From contig NZ_JANQBK010000013.1 in NCBI RefSeq assembly GCF_025370105.1, positions 1 through 64,000 on the forward strand: a stretch of 64,000 nt of DNA. The letters run 5' to 3'. Origin of the DNA: Sphingomonas hylomeconis. GTDB lineage: Bacteria > Pseudomonadota > Alphaproteobacteria > Sphingomonadales > Sphingomonadaceae. The position numbers were made by a program, and so were the translations under genes. The notes beneath the pieces are model-generated. The model saw only the letters and a program-made list of their open reading frames with translations, ran no database searches and had not been told where the DNA came from. Shown one piece after another: positions 16,859 through 26,303 of this stretch. Position 1 is the stretch's first letter. Each line of letters opens with the position of its first letter.

Positions 16859-19144
16859 ATGGCCGATAGCGAAAATCCCGTCCGCAAATTGCAGGTTGCG
16901 AATGCGCGTCCCGAAGACAGCGGACGTGGCCTGGCACATGTGCCGCGCTCGCTGATGGCGGCGTTGCTGCTGGCCGAAGGCGATGTGATCGAGATCGTCG
17001 GCAAATCTTCCACGCCGGCGCGCGCGGTTGCGCCCTATGCCGAGGACGAGGGGCTGGAGATCGTGCGGATTGATGGTCTGCAGCGCGCCAATGCCGGGGT
17101 CGGCTCGGGCGATTTCGTCGAAGTGCGCAAGGTCGAATCCAAGCCGGCGACGCGCGTGGTGTTTGCCCCCGCGCAGCAGAACCTGCGGTTGCAGGGCTCG
17201 TCCCAGGCGCTCAAGCGGACCTTTTTCGGCCGCCCGCTGACGCAGGGTGATGTCGTCGCCACCGCCGGGCAGCAGCGCGTCGACAACATGCCGCCGGGCG
17301 TGCAGCAATTCCTGCGCGCGCCGGCCTATGCGCTGCAGGAGATCCGCCTCGCGGTCATCGCCACCACGCCCAAGGGCGTGGTGCATGTCGATGAGAATAC
17401 CGAGATCGAACTGCGCCCTGAATATGAAGAGCCCAAGGAGGCGCGGCGTGCCGACGTCACTTATGATGATATCGGCGGCATGGCCGGCACGATCGACCAG
17501 TTGCGCGAGATGGTCGAACTGCCGCTGCGCTATCCCGAACTGTTCCAGCGCCTGGGCGTCGATCCGCCCAAGGGCGTGCTGCTCTACGGCCCGCCGGGCA
17601 CCGGCAAGACGCGGCTCGCGCGCGCGGTGGCGAACGAATCGGCGGCCGAATTCTTCCTGATCAACGGGCCCGAGATCATGGGCTCGGCCTATGGCGAATC
17701 GGAGCAGCGGCTGCGCCAGGTGTTCGAGGAGGCGCAGAAGGCCTCGCCGTCGATCGTGTTCATCGACGAGATCGATTCGATTGCGCCCAAGCGCGGCCAG
17801 GTGTCGGGCGAGGCGGAGAAGCGTCTCGTCGCGCAGTTGCTGACGCTGATGGACGGGCTCGAGGCGCGCGCCAACGTGGTAGTGATCGCCGCGACCAACC
17901 GCCCCGAGGCGATCGACGAGGCGCTGCGTCGCCCCGGCCGGTTCGACCGCGAGATCGTCGTCGGCGTGCCGGACGAACGCGGCCGGCGCGAGATCCTGGG
18001 CATTCATACGCGCGGCATGCCGCTGGGCGACAAGGTCGATCTCGATGAACTGGCCAGCACGACCTACGGCTTTGTCGGCGCCGATCTCGCCGCGCTCGCG
18101 CGCGAGGCGGCGATCGAGGCGGTGCGCAAGATCATGCCCAGGCTCAACCTGTCCGACGGCACGATCCCGCCTGAAGTGCTCGACGAGCTCGCCGTGACGC
18201 GCGAGGATTTCCTCGATGCGCTGAAGCGCGTCCAGCCGAGCGCGATGCGCGAAGTGATGGTCGAGGCACCCAAGGTGCGCTGGGAGGATGTCGGCGGGCT
18301 GGACAGCGCGCAGGCGCGGCTCAAGGAAGGCGTCGAGCTGCCGCTGAAGGACCCGGACGCGTTCCGTCGCCTCGGCATCCGCCCGGCCAAGGGCTTCCTG
18401 CTCTACGGCCCCCCCGGCACCGGCAAGACCCTGCTCGCCAAAGCCGTGGCGCGCGAGGCCAAGGCGAATTTCATCGCCACCAAATCGAGCGACCTGCTGA
18501 GCAAATGGTATGGCGAGAGCGAGCAGCAGATCGCCCGGCTGTTCAGTCGCGCGCGGCAGGTGGCGCCGTGCGTGCTGTTCATCGACGAGCTTGATTCGCT
18601 GGTGCCGACGCGCGGCAGCGGGATGGGCGAGCCGCAGGTGACGGAGCGGGTGGTCAACACGATCCTGGCCGAAATGGACGGGCTGGAGGATTTGCAGTCG
18701 GTCGTCGTGATCGGCGCGACCAACCGGCCCAACCTGATCGACCCGGCCTTGCTCCGGCCCGGCCGGTTCGACGAGCTGATCTATGTCGGTCTGCCCGATG
18801 TCGCCGGGCGGGCGCGGATTCTGAAGATCCAGACCGCCAAGATGCCGCTCGCCGACGATGTCGATCTCACCGTGCTGACGCAGCGGGCGGAGCGCTTCAC
18901 GGGTGCCGATCTCGAGGATCTGGTGCGCCGCGCCGGGCTGATCGCGCTGCGCCAGTCGCTGTCGGTATCGCAGGTGACGATGGCGCATTTCGAGGAGGCG
19001 CTGGTCGATTCGCGCGCCTCTGTGACGCCGGACATGGAGCGTGATTACCAGCAGATCGCGGCGCAGCTGAAGCAGGATGCGGCAGCGCTGCAGCCGATCG
19101 GCTTCGTCTCGCCGGGGCAGCTGCGCGGGCGCGCCGCGACCTGA
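16859..19144 (+). CDS. CDC48/VCP-type AAA ATPase
   Basis: A 761-residue protein with the full CDC48 layout: an N domain (about residues 1-190, double-psi barrel type, starting LQVANARPEDSGRGLAHVPR), then two AAA modules. D1 has Walker A GPPGTGKTRLARAVANE and Walker B IVFIDEIDSIAPKR; D2 has GPPGTGKTLLAKAVAREAKA and VLFIDELDSLVPTRGSG. Such enzymes form hexamers that unfold or extract proteins; they are common in archaea and eukaryotes but patchy in bacteria. The start ATG 16859 follows AGAGAG; a TTG directly before it is in frame. A perfect 11-bp hairpin follows the stop. Confidence 0.95.
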   Translation: MADSENPVRKLQVANARPEDSGRGLAHVPRSLMAALLLAEGDVIEIVGKSSTPARAVAPYAEDEGLEIVRIDGLQRANAGVGSGDFVEVRKVESKPATRVVFAPAQQNLRLQGSSQALKRTFFGRPLTQGDVVATAGQQRVDNMPPGVQQFLRAPAYALQEIRLAVIATTPKGVVHVDENTEIELRPEYEEPKEARRADVTYDDIGGMAGTIDQLREMVELPLRYPELFQRLGVDPPKGVLLYGPPGTGKTRLARAVANESAAEFFLINGPEIMGSAYGESEQRLRQVFEEAQKASPSIVFIDEIDSIAPKRGQVSGEAEKRLVAQLLTLMDGLEARANVVVIAATNRPEAIDEALRRPGRFDREIVVGVPDERGRREILGIHTRGMPLGDKVDLDELASTTYGFVGADLAALAREAAIEAVRKIMPRLNLSDGTIPPEVLDELAVTREDFLDALKRVQPSAMREVMVEAPKVRWEDVGGLDSAQARLKEGVELPLKDPDAFRRLGIRPAKGFLLYGPPGTGKTLLAKAVAREAKANFIATKSSDLLSKWYGESEQQIARLFSRARQVAPCVLFIDELDSLVPTRGSGMGEPQVTERVVNTILAEMDGLEDLQSVVVIGATNRPNLIDPALLRPGRFDELIYVGLPDVAGRARILKIQTAKMPLADDVDLTVLTQRAERFTGADLEDLVRRAGLIALRQSLSVSQVTMAHFEEALVDSRASVTPDMERDYQQIAAQLKQDAAALQPIGFVSPGQLRGRAAT

Positions 19145-19150
19145 TCTGGG

Positions 19151-19177
19151 GGCGGCGAGCGATTGACGCTCGCCGCC
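19151..19177 (+). terminator. Hairpin after the CDC48 gene, possible terminator
   Basis: A perfect 11-bp stem GGCGGCGAGCG / CGCTCGCCGCC with loop ATTGA lies seven bases after the stop. There is no T tract, so it may protect the 3' end or slow polymerase rather than terminate fully. Confidence 0.5.
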
Positions 19178-19198
19178 AAACCCCGCACGGGCGCTGCC

Positions 19199-20080
19199 AT
19201 GACCCCCAGGATCAATCCCGGCATTCTCTATGCCGTCATCGCCTATACGATCTGGGGCCTGCTGCCGGCCTTTCTGAAGCTGCTCAAGCCGCTCCCCGCG
19301 CCCGACATCCTGGCGCACCGCATCCTGTGGTCGCTGCTGCTGCTCGTGGGACTCGCGCTCGCGCTCAGGCATGGCCCAGCGCTGCGGCGGATCGTCACCA
19401 CGCCGCGGCTGATGTTCGCGCTGACCGCCTCGGCCACGCTGATCGCGCTCAACTGGCTGTGCTATATCGTCGCGGTCAACGGCGGCAACGTCGCCCAGGC
19501 CAGCCTTGGCTATTTCATCAATCCGCTGGTCAACGTCGCGCTCGGCGTGGTCATCTTGCGCGAGCGGCTGGGCCGGATCGAGCTGATCGCGGTCGGGCTG
19601 GCGACGCTGGGCGTGATCTTCCTGGCGTACGAGCAGGGCGGGGTGCCGGTGATCCCGCTGACCTTGGCCTTCACCTTCGCCGTCTACGGGCTGATCCGCA
19701 AGATGACGCCGGTCGACGCGCTCGACGGCCTGCTGATCGAGACCGCGATCCTCGCGCCGCCGTCGCTCGCCTGGCTGCTGATCGCCGGCACGTCGATTGC
19801 CGCAGGCCCGGCCTGGCCGCTGCTTCCCGCAGCGGGCGTGGTCACGGCGATCCCGCTCGTCCTGTTCGCCGCGGCAGCAAAGCGGGTGCGCTACAGCGAC
19901 ATGGGGCTGCTGCAATATATCGGCCCGACCTTGCAGCTGGTGCTGGCGGTCGCGGTCTATGGCGAGCGCCTGCGCGCCGTCGAATGGGCGGCGTTCGGGC
20001 TGATCTGGGTCGCGCTGGCAATCTATGCCACCGGCATGGTGATGGGCAGCCGGCGCGCTACTGCGTCACCGGCGTCTTGA
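19199..20080 (+). CDS. rarD: RarD family EamA transporter
   Basis: A 293-residue inner-membrane protein with ten predicted helices and two EamA repeats. The start MTPRINPGILYAVIAYTIWG followed by GLLPAFLKLLKPLPAPDILA matches RarD, the chloramphenicol-sensitive-protein group of drug/metabolite transporters. The substrate is not known. ATG 19199 fits the family start; an upstream ATG would add residues encoded by the hairpin region. The last 23 bases overlap, tail to tail, the MFS gene. Confidence 0.9.
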   Translation: MTPRINPGILYAVIAYTIWGLLPAFLKLLKPLPAPDILAHRILWSLLLLVGLALALRHGPALRRIVTTPRLMFALTASATLIALNWLCYIVAVNGGNVAQASLGYFINPLVNVALGVVILRERLGRIELIAVGLATLGVIFLAYEQGGVPVIPLTLAFTFAVYGLIRKMTPVDALDGLLIETAILAPPSLAWLLIAGTSIAAGPAWPLLPAAGVVTAIPLVLFAAAAKRVRYSDMGLLQYIGPTLQLVLAVAVYGERLRAVEWAAFGLIWVALAIYATGMVMGSRRATASPAS

Positions 20081-21413
20081 GCGCCTTCCACGCATAGAAG
20101 ATCACCAGCACGCAGGCGGCGCTCGCCACCAGATACGGCAGGGAATGCTGCGCCTCGTACAGGCCGACGCCGATCGACGGCCCGAGCACGAAGCTGGCGC
20201 CGTTGACGCTGGTCACCTTGCCCGCGACCGATCCCTGCGCCGCCGGCCCGACCGCCAGCGAGGAGCCCGCCGTGAAGCCCGGGCGGGTAAAGCCGAACCC
20301 GGCCGAGGCCAGCGCATAGGCCATCGCGATGCCGTACAGCGAGGTTGCCAGTCCGGTCAGCGCGCAGCCCAGCGCCGACAGCGCCAGCCCGACCAGCACG
20401 AGCCGCTTGGGATCGAGTTTGAGCAGCGGGATCAGCCCCCATTGCACCAGCAGCGCCGCGCCCGCGCCCATCATCAGCACCAGGCCGGTCGGCTTCAGCG
20501 CCTCGATCGGCGGAACGCCCAGCCGGTCGATCACCAGGAAGCCGATCGCCTGGCCGGTCATCGCCTGCGCATGGCCCATGATCAGCCCGAGGATCATCCA
20601 GCTGCGGATCCGCGGATCGAGATAGCCGATTCGCTCGCCGACGAGATGCGTCGCCGCAGTCACGCTCGCGCCCGACGATTGCCCGCCCACCGAGGGATAG
20701 GCGATCGCCGCGCCATGGCTTTCGGAGTCGGGGCTGTCGGGATCGGGCGCGCTGCGCGCGGCGGCCAGGTCGTCGGGCAGGATGCGATACACCGCGATGA
20801 AGATGCCGGCGCCAAACACGGCGGCGAAGAAGGCCGGACCGGCCAGTCCGATCTCGATCCCCCCGATACGCCCCAGCGTCAGGTACGGCGCGATCGCCGG
20901 CCCCATGATCGTGCCCAAGCCGAAGGCCGAGCCAAGCAGCGTCAGTGCGCGCGTGCGCTCGGCGCGCGTCGTGCTGCCGGCGACCAGCGCCTGCACCGCG
21001 GGCGGCGCGGCCGAGCCGAAGCTGCCATAGACCAGCCGCCCGACGATGAAGGCGAGGAACGCCGTCGTGCCGCCGATCCAGCCGTTGATCCCGGCGGTCA
21101 GCGCAATGCCGCACAGCAGCAACGAGACGGTGAAGCCGCCCATGCCGAGCAGGATCATCGCCCGCCGGCCATGCCGGTCGGACCGGTTGGCCCAGAACGG
21201 CGCCGAGATCACCCAGAGCAGCGCCGAAACCGAAAACGCGGCGGCGACCGCGCTGTCCGGCACGTCGAGCGAGCGTCCGAGCGCCGGGAGCACTGATTGC
21301 ATCGCAGTGTTGCCGGCGGCGATCGTCAGCATGACGATGAACAGCAGCAGAAAATCGCGCTCGATGCGCCGCACGGTCGCCGGGCTCGCGCCGGCTGTCT
21401 GTTCCTCACCCAT
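20058..21413 (-). CDS. Major facilitator superfamily transporter
   Basis: A 451-residue, 12-helix MFS protein. The motif A loop NRSDRHGRRAMILLG between helices 2 and 3 marks the drug:H+ antiporter-like branch. Helix 4-5 carries ALTLLGSAFGLGTIMGPAIA, which resembles the antiporter motif C (G-x-x-x-G-P). It probably exports a small molecule across the inner membrane; the substrate is unknown. It converges with rarD, with a 23-base overlap of the 3' ends. Confidence 0.9.
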   Translation of the reverse strand: MGEEQTAGASPATVRRIERDFLLLFIVMLTIAAGNTAMQSVLPALGRSLDVPDSAVAAAFSVSALLWVISAPFWANRSDRHGRRAMILLGMGGFTVSLLLCGIALTAGINGWIGGTTAFLAFIVGRLVYGSFGSAAPPAVQALVAGSTTRAERTRALTLLGSAFGLGTIMGPAIAPYLTLGRIGGIEIGLAGPAFFAAVFGAGIFIAVYRILPDDLAAARSAPDPDSPDSESHGAAIAYPSVGGQSSGASVTAATHLVGERIGYLDPRIRSWMILGLIMGHAQAMTGQAIGFLVIDRLGVPPIEALKPTGLVLMMGAGAALLVQWGLIPLLKLDPKRLVLVGLALSALGCALTGLATSLYGIAMAYALASAGFGFTRPGFTAGSSLAVGPAAQGSVAGKVTSVNGASFVLGPSIGVGLYEAQHSLPYLVASAACVLVIFYAWKALKTPVTQ

Positions 21414-21563
21414 GGTTCTGGCTTACGGGTTTTGCGCCCGCGCGCAAACCCGCGCGAGGCGGCATACGCAACCCGATCCTTGAATGTTCGTTACAAGTTT
21501 GCGACGGAGCAGCTAAAGATCGCCGCGACGCCCGCACCACGGGGCCAGAATCAAGGATCACCA

Positions 21564-22187
21564 GTGCCAGTTTCCACCCTCGCCACGCGGCGCCAGCGCC
21601 GTCAGCTTCGTCAGGCTGCCGGTGTTCCCTCTCCGTGGAGCATGTTCCTCAAGGGATTTTTCAAGCATCCGGTGATGGTCGGCGCGCTGGTCCCGTCGTC
21701 CAACGCTTTGGTGCGCAGGATGCTGAGCCGAGTCGATTGGGCCAACACCAAGCTGTTCGTCGAATACGGCCCCGGTGTCGGCACCTTCTGCCGCGCGATC
21801 CTCGATGCGCTGCCGGCCGACGCCAGCTATATCGCGATCGACACGAATGAGGATTTCATCCGCTATCTGCGCCACGACATCGTCGATCCGCGCTTCTCCG
21901 CGGTCCTGGGCTCGGCGGCGGACGTGATGCGGATCGTTGCCGATCACGGCCACGACAAGGCCGATTACGTACTGTCCGGCCTGCCTTTCTCGACGCTGCC
22001 GGCCGGCGTCGGCGACGCGATCGGCCAGGCCACGGCCGATGTGCTGCGCCCCGGCGGTGCATTCCTGGTCTATCAATATTCGCCCAAGTGCCGCGACTTC
22101 ATCGAGCCGTACATTCCCAAGGTCGAGCATGCGATGGAATGGTGGAATGTCCCGCCGGCGCAGCTCTATTGGGCGTGGAAAGAATAA
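21564..22187 (+). CDS. SAM-dependent methyltransferase, phospholipid N-methyltransferase-like
   Basis: A 207-residue class I methyltransferase. An amphipathic N-terminal segment (FLKGFFKHPVMVGALVPSSN) precedes the SAM-binding motif VEYGPGVGTFCRAIL, and LSGLPFSTLPAGVGDAI marks the KsgA/PmtA-like region. The KHP-VGALVPSS start is typical of bacterial proteins close to PmtA, which methylate phosphatidylethanolamine, but the smaller relatives are uncharacterised. GTG 21564 is chosen because AAGGATCACCA precedes it; upstream in-frame residues look non-coding. Confidence 0.8.
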   Translation: MPVSTLATRRQRRQLRQAAGVPSPWSMFLKGFFKHPVMVGALVPSSNALVRRMLSRVDWANTKLFVEYGPGVGTFCRAILDALPADASYIAIDTNEDFIRYLRHDIVDPRFSAVLGSAADVMRIVADHGHDKADYVLSGLPFSTLPAGVGDAIGQATADVLRPGGAFLVYQYSPKCRDFIEPYIPKVEHAMEWWNVPPAQLYWAWKE

Positions 22188-22292
22188 CCACGCCGCTTGC
22201 GCTCAGGCGCGGCGCAATCGCCCACCGCCATTATCCTTGCCAACGTCAGGCTTCATCTCGCCTCTCGGGCGTTCGCGGCTGTGGCGATTGAG

Positions 22293-22315
22293 CCTGGATC
22301 GAGTTCAGGATGACG
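22293..22315. repeat. Dispersed palindromic repeat, GTTCAGGATGACGG type
   Basis: CCTGGATCGAGTTCAGGATG followed by ACG. It lies in the gap between two convergent genes and matches the copies at 10561 and 47844. Confidence 0.65.
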
Positions 22316-22337
22316 CCGATCGGCTGCGGGCGCTTCC

Positions 22338-23510
22338 TTACCGCGGCTCGCGCCCGAAATTGAGGCTCTTGGTCACGTTGTAGTCGAGCACGGTGATCAC
22401 GAAATACGCCGCCGCCTGCTTCACGCGGCGCCACGCCGTGGTGCGCGCCTTGTACAGCGTCGGCGTGATCAGTTCGGACTGGCTGATCTCACCCTCGACA
22501 TAGGCGCGCGCATGCGCCGCAAAGGCGGCATCGTCGATCCGCAGCATGATCTCGAGATTGAGGAACATGCTGCGAATATCGAAATTGGCCGAGCCGACAT
22601 ACACCACGTCGTCGATCACGAAGAGCTTGGTGTGCAGCTTGGTCAGCAGATATTCGTAGATCGCGACCCGCTTGCGCAGCAGCCCGGCATAGGTGAAGCG
22701 CGATGCCCAGATCGCCGCCTCATGATCGTTCTTCGACGGCAGCACGATGCGCACGCGCCCGCGTTGCCCGAGCTTGTCGAGCCGCCGCAGCATCGCCGGA
22801 TTCGGCGCGAAATAGCCTGCGATCAGATCGAACGATCTGGCGCGACGCAGGTCGGTGCGCACCGCCTTGGCCCAGGGGCTCAGATGCCGCGTCGGCCCGC
22901 CTAGCAGCCAGCGGGTATGGCCGTCGCGCTGGCTCCATTGCGCGAGCAGCCGGCGGAGCGCGCGCATCGGCGCTTTCGGAGTCTGGATCCAGCCGCGCAG
23001 CGTATCGAAATAGCCGGCCAGCGCCGCGGCGGACGGGCCCTCGACCAGCAGCCCGAGATCGCGCCACGCCTGCTCGGCGGGGGTGCCGAAATAGGAATCC
23101 TGGATATTGAAGCCGCCGATGATCACGCGCGCCGCCATGCTCTCGCCATCGGCCAGCGCCAGTTTCTGGTGATTGCGCAGCAGATAGCGCCGCCCGAACC
23201 GCGGCTCGAACCGGCAGACCGAGGCGCCGGCCGCCACCAGCGGGTCGAAGAATCGCTCGCCGGCCGCGCCGCTGCCCATCCCGTCGACGATCACCGACAC
23301 GGTAACCCCGCGACGCGCGGCATCGATCATCGCCTGGCGCACCGCGATGCCGGCATCGTCGTCGACATAGATGTAATACAGGATACGCAGCGACGTCCGC
23401 GCGCCGTCGATCAGCGCGATCAACGCCGCGAGCCGCCGCGGACCGGTATCGAGCATGGTCAGCCGGTCGCCGTCGACGGTGAAGCTCGGCTGCGGCGCGG
23501 GTTCGGTCAT
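22338..23510 (-). CDS. Phospholipase D-like protein (cardiolipin synthase type)
   Basis: A 390-residue protein with two PLD catalytic motifs of the HxKxxxxD type: HQKLALADG at about residue 117 and [19 protein letters not shown] in the second half. No N-terminal transmembrane helices are present, as in ClsB-like enzymes. It likely transfers phosphatidyl groups to make cardiolipin or a related lipid. The gene is monocistronic, with a methyltransferase of possible lipid specificity on the opposite side. Confidence 0.88.
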   Translation of the reverse strand: MTEPAPQPSFTVDGDRLTMLDTGPRRLAALIALIDGARTSLRILYYIYVDDDAGIAVRQAMIDAARRGVTVSVIVDGMGSGAAGERFFDPLVAAGASVCRFEPRFGRRYLLRNHQKLALADGESMAARVIIGGFNIQDSYFGTPAEQAWRDLGLLVEGPSAAALAGYFDTLRGWIQTPKAPMRALRRLLAQWSQRDGHTRWLLGGPTRHLSPWAKAVRTDLRRARSFDLIAGYFAPNPAMLRRLDKLGQRGRVRIVLPSKNDHEAAIWASRFTYAGLLRKRVAIYEYLLTKLHTKLFVIDDVVYVGSANFDIRSMFLNLEIMLRIDDAAFAAHARAYVEGEISQSELITPTLYKARTTAWRRVKQAAAYFVITVLDYNVTKSLNFGREPR

Positions 23511-23556
23511 TGTCGCGCCTGATGACCGCGCAGGCCGGTGCGCGCAAGGCGATTCC

Positions 23557-23585
23557 TTGACTCTTTGGGGCGACGGTCATACAGC
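23557..23585 (+). promoter_or_regulatory. rpoZ promoter, sigma-70 type
   Basis: TTGACT at 23557-23562 and TACAGC at 23580-23585 are separated by 17 bases, close to the housekeeping consensus. The rpoZ ATG is 43 bases downstream. Confidence 0.65.
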
Positions 23586-23628
23586 GCGACGCTTCATCTA
23601 TCCTGCCGTTTACCGAAGGAAGCCATTC

Positions 23629-23973
23629 ATGGCGCGCGTCACCGTCGAAGATTGCGTCGACAAGATTCCTAACCGCTTCGATCTCGTGCTGCTCGCCGCC
23701 CAGCGTGCGCGGCAGATTTCCGGCGGCGCCGACCTCACGCTCGATCGCGACCGTGACAAGAATCCGGTCGTCGCGCTGCGCGAGATCGCCGAGCAGAACG
23801 TGAAGCCCGCGCATCTCGAGGAATCGGTGATTTCGGGGCTGCAGCGCGTGCAGGTCGACGACGAGGACGAGGCGGATGCCGTCGGCAACCTCGCTGCTTC
23901 GGCCGAAGCGCTGCGCCTGACCGCCGCCGCGCCGCCGCGCAACCAGAATCTCGGCGCGGATTACGAGGGGTGA
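23629..23973 (+). CDS. rpoZ: DNA-directed RNA polymerase omega subunit
   Basis: A 114-residue omega subunit. [20 protein letters not shown] and the following [14 protein letters not shown] are the diagnostic start, and [16 protein letters not shown] completes the conserved core. Omega binds the beta-prime subunit and aids enzyme assembly. The C-terminal third is acidic then alanine-rich and variable, as in other alphaproteobacteria. It has its own promoter and a perfect terminator, so it is probably a single-gene unit. Confidence 0.96.
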   Translation: MARVTVEDCVDKIPNRFDLVLLAAQRARQISGGADLTLDRDRDKNPVVALREIAEQNVKPAHLEESVISGLQRVQVDDEDEADAVGNLAASAEALRLTAAAPPRNQNLGADYEG

Positions 23974-24080
23974 GGCAGACGATTAGCGCAAGCTAATCGG
24001 CGTCTCGGCCTCAATCCCGGCCGGCGGGCTGCAAGCCCGACCGACGACGCGGCTTCGCCGCGGCGCGTCCCCAAACGAAA

Positions 24081-24108
24081 AGCCCGCCGAGCGATCGGCG
24101 GGCTTTTT
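24081..24108 (+). terminator. Rho-independent terminator of rpoZ
   Basis: A perfect 10-bp stem AGCCCGCCGA / TCGGCGGGCT with loop GCGA is followed by TTTT and then GGTTTT. It lies about 105 bases after the stop. Confidence 0.92.
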
Positions 24109-24232
24109 GGTTTTGGTAACGTCGCAAATCTTTGCCGATGCTCGACGCGTTCTTTCGCATCGTCGGCTCGCGTGCTCATCGGGTAGGCGATACGCTGCCG
24201 CCTGCACGTTTTGGCCTAACCTTCCAAACATT

Positions 24233-24368
24233 CCTCCCCGGAACGGGGAGGTGGCAGCCGAAGGCTGACGGAGGGGGTGGGCCGGCAACACACGGTTGCT
24301 CTCGCGGAGAGCCCCCCCCACCATTCGGCTGAAAAAGCCGAATGGTCCCCCTCCCCGTTCCGGGGAGG
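24233..24368. repeat. Large palindromic repeat element between rpoZ and rlmE
   Basis: The outer arms CCTCCCCGGAACGGGGAGG (24233-24251) and CCTCCCCGTTCCGGGGAGG (24350-24368) are inverted copies of each other, and each is itself nearly palindromic. Inside lies a perfect 11-bp hairpin at 24320-24346 (ACCATTCGGCT, loop GAAAA, AGCCGAATGGT). No gene is seen. The remaining part of the 23974-24369 gap holds only the rpoZ terminator. It could terminate transcription or shape RNA ends. Confidence 0.8.
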
Positions 24369-24369
24369 A

Positions 24370-25059
24370 TCAGTCGGCGTCCGCCCCAACGACCGGGCGT
24401 CGTCCTTTAAATCCTTGAGCGACCACGAACCATTCGACCGATCCCTTGCGGCTGGCGGGCGGCTTGGCATGCTTTACCGTCGCGAAGTTGCGCTTCATCT
24501 CCGCCACCAGCTCCGAATCCGCGCCGCCGGCAAACACCTTGGAGACGAACGCGCCACCCGGCTCTAGCACCTCGATCGCAAACGCCAAGGCCGCCTCGAC
24601 CAGCCCCAGCGTGCGCAGCGCATCGGTCTGCGGATGCCCGACGGTGTTCGCCGCCATGTCCGACAACACGAGATCGGGCGCGCCGCCCAATTCGGCGATC
24701 AACCGGTCCGGCGCGGCATCGTCCATGAAATCCATCTGCAGGATGACGACGCCGTCGATCGGATCGACCGGCAGCAGATCGATCCCGACGATCGCCGCCT
24801 TGGGCGCCTGGCGCCGCACCACCTGGCTCCACCCGCCCGGCGCGAGCCCCAAATCGAGGACGCGCTTCTTGCCCTTGAGGAAACCGAAGCGTTCGTCGAG
24901 TTCGATCAATTTGTACGCCGCGCGGCTGCGAAAGCCATCGGCCTTGGCGCGTTTGACGTACGGATCGTTGAGCTGGCGTTGCAGCCAGCGCGTCGATTGC
25001 GGGGTGCGCTTGCGCGCGGTCTTGACGCGGACCCACAGCCCGCCGCCATCTTTGCTCAT
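24370..25059 (-). CDS. rlmE: 23S rRNA (uridine-2'-O)-methyltransferase RlmE
   Basis: A 229-residue FtsJ/RlmE enzyme that methylates U2552 in the 23S rRNA A loop. The K-D-K-E catalytic tetrad is visible in RSRAAYKLIELDERF, LVLSDMAAN, AFVSKVFAGG and KGSVEWFVVAQGFK, and SAM binding is in VLDLGLAPGGWSQVV. ATG 25059 overlaps the stop of the upstream ppx gene (ATGA), giving a coupled pair as in many alphaproteobacteria. Confidence 0.94.
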   Translation of the reverse strand: MSKDGGGLWVRVKTARKRTPQSTRWLQRQLNDPYVKRAKADGFRSRAAYKLIELDERFGFLKGKKRVLDLGLAPGGWSQVVRRQAPKAAIVGIDLLPVDPIDGVVILQMDFMDDAAPDRLIAELGGAPDLVLSDMAANTVGHPQTDALRTLGLVEAALAFAIEVLEPGGAFVSKVFAGGADSELVAEMKRNFATVKHAKPPASRKGSVEWFVVAQGFKGRRPVVGADAD

Positions 25060-26174
25060 ACTCGTTCCTTGCCCATCAGGCGGCGTAGAATGCCTTCGCG
25101 GATGCCGCGATCCGCCACGCCGAGCCGTTCGGCCGGCCAGAGATCCATGATCGTCTCGAGAATCGCGCAACCTGCCACGACCAGATCGGCGCGCTCGGTG
25201 CCGATGCACGGCAAAGTGGCGCGCTCGGCCAGGTCCATGCCCGCGAGGTCCGTGCTGATCTTGCGCATCGAGCTCGCCGGGACGATCAGCCCGTCGACTT
25301 CGGCACGGTCGTAGCGCGACAGGCCGAGATGCACGCTGGCGAGCGTCGTCACCGTGCCCGAGGTGCCGAGCAGCCGCGGCCGATCGATCCCGCGCGGCAG
25401 CCGCGCGGCGAAGCCGGCGAAACTCTCGCGCACGATGTCGCGCATCCGCGCATAGGCGTCGAGCCGTCCCTGCCGGCTCTGGGCATAGCCGATATGCTCG
25501 GTCAGCGAGACGACGCCCCATGGCGCGCTATGCCAGTCGAGCACGCGCGGGACCTCGCCGCTGGTATCGACCAGCACCAGTTCGGTCGATCCGCCGCCGA
25601 TATCGAAGACCAGCGCCGGATCCTCACCCGGCTCGATCAGCGCGTGGCAGCCGAGCACGGCGAGCCGCGCTTCCTCCTCCGCCGTGATGATGTCGAGATG
25701 GATGCCGGTCTCCTCCAGCGCCCGTGCGATGAACGCCGCGCCATTGTCCGCCCGCCGGCACGCTTCGGTCGCGACCGAGCGCGACAGCAGGACGTTACGG
25801 CGCTTCAACTTGTCCGCGCAGACCTTGAGCGCCGATAGCGTTCGCTCGATCGCCGCATCGCTCAACCTGCCCGTCGCCGCCAAGCCTTCGCCGAGCCGCA
25901 CGATGCGCGAAAAGGCATCGACCACCGCGAACCCGTCACCTTGCGGTCGCGCGATGAGCAGGCGGCAATTGTTGGTGCCGAGATCCAGCGCGGCATAATG
26001 GCGCGGCTCGCTCCAGCCCTTGCGCGGGCCTGTGGCCAGCGGCGCGGCGGACTGACCCGGCTTCGCATTTGTCTTGGGGCCGGACGCCGGACGGGCAGGG
26101 GATGACTGCCGGTACGGCATTCTGGGCGACTGATCCCCCATGCCGTTCTCACTTCGATTCTGTTCTTCCGTCAC
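25056..26174 (-). CDS. Ppx/GppA family exopolyphosphatase
   Basis: A 372-residue protein of the acetate/sugar kinase-Hsp70-actin fold. A proline- and lysine-rich N-terminal tail of about 55 residues precedes the phosphate-1 motif ALDLGTNNCRLLIA, and the second nucleotide loop is VFDIGGGSTELVLVD. Ppx/GppA enzymes hydrolyse polyphosphate and/or pppGpp. This short form, with rlmE directly downstream, is standard in alphaproteobacteria. The true start could be later than 26174, since the tail is not conserved. Confidence 0.9.
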   Translation of the reverse strand: MTEEQNRSENGMGDQSPRMPYRQSSPARPASGPKTNAKPGQSAAPLATGPRKGWSEPRHYAALDLGTNNCRLLIARPQGDGFAVVDAFSRIVRLGEGLAATGRLSDAAIERTLSALKVCADKLKRRNVLLSRSVATEACRRADNGAAFIARALEETGIHLDIITAEEEARLAVLGCHALIEPGEDPALVFDIGGGSTELVLVDTSGEVPRVLDWHSAPWGVVSLTEHIGYAQSRQGRLDAYARMRDIVRESFAGFAARLPRGIDRPRLLGTSGTVTTLASVHLGLSRYDRAEVDGLIVPASSMRKISTDLAGMDLAERATLPCIGTERADLVVAGCAILETIMDLWPAERLGVADRGIREGILRRLMGKERV

Positions 26175-26303
26175 GCTGAGGGCAATGCGCCCGGCGCTCG
26201 GTGCTTGATGGCATAGGTAGCGCAGCCACGGGGCAGCGGCAAGCGACGTCCCGTGGGTTGTTGACAGCGCCGACCCTGCAGCCTATCTCGCGCCCCTCGC
26301 TGC

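Noticed and set aside
16687..16869. Short open frame across the candidate small RNA
   Set aside because: It reads through a perfect terminator and the CDC48 start region with no family resemblance, so the RNA reading is preferred.
16817..19915. Open frame of about 1000 codons opposite the CDC48 gene
   Set aside because: It covers parts of two unrelated plus-strand genes and is low-complexity; no motif is seen.
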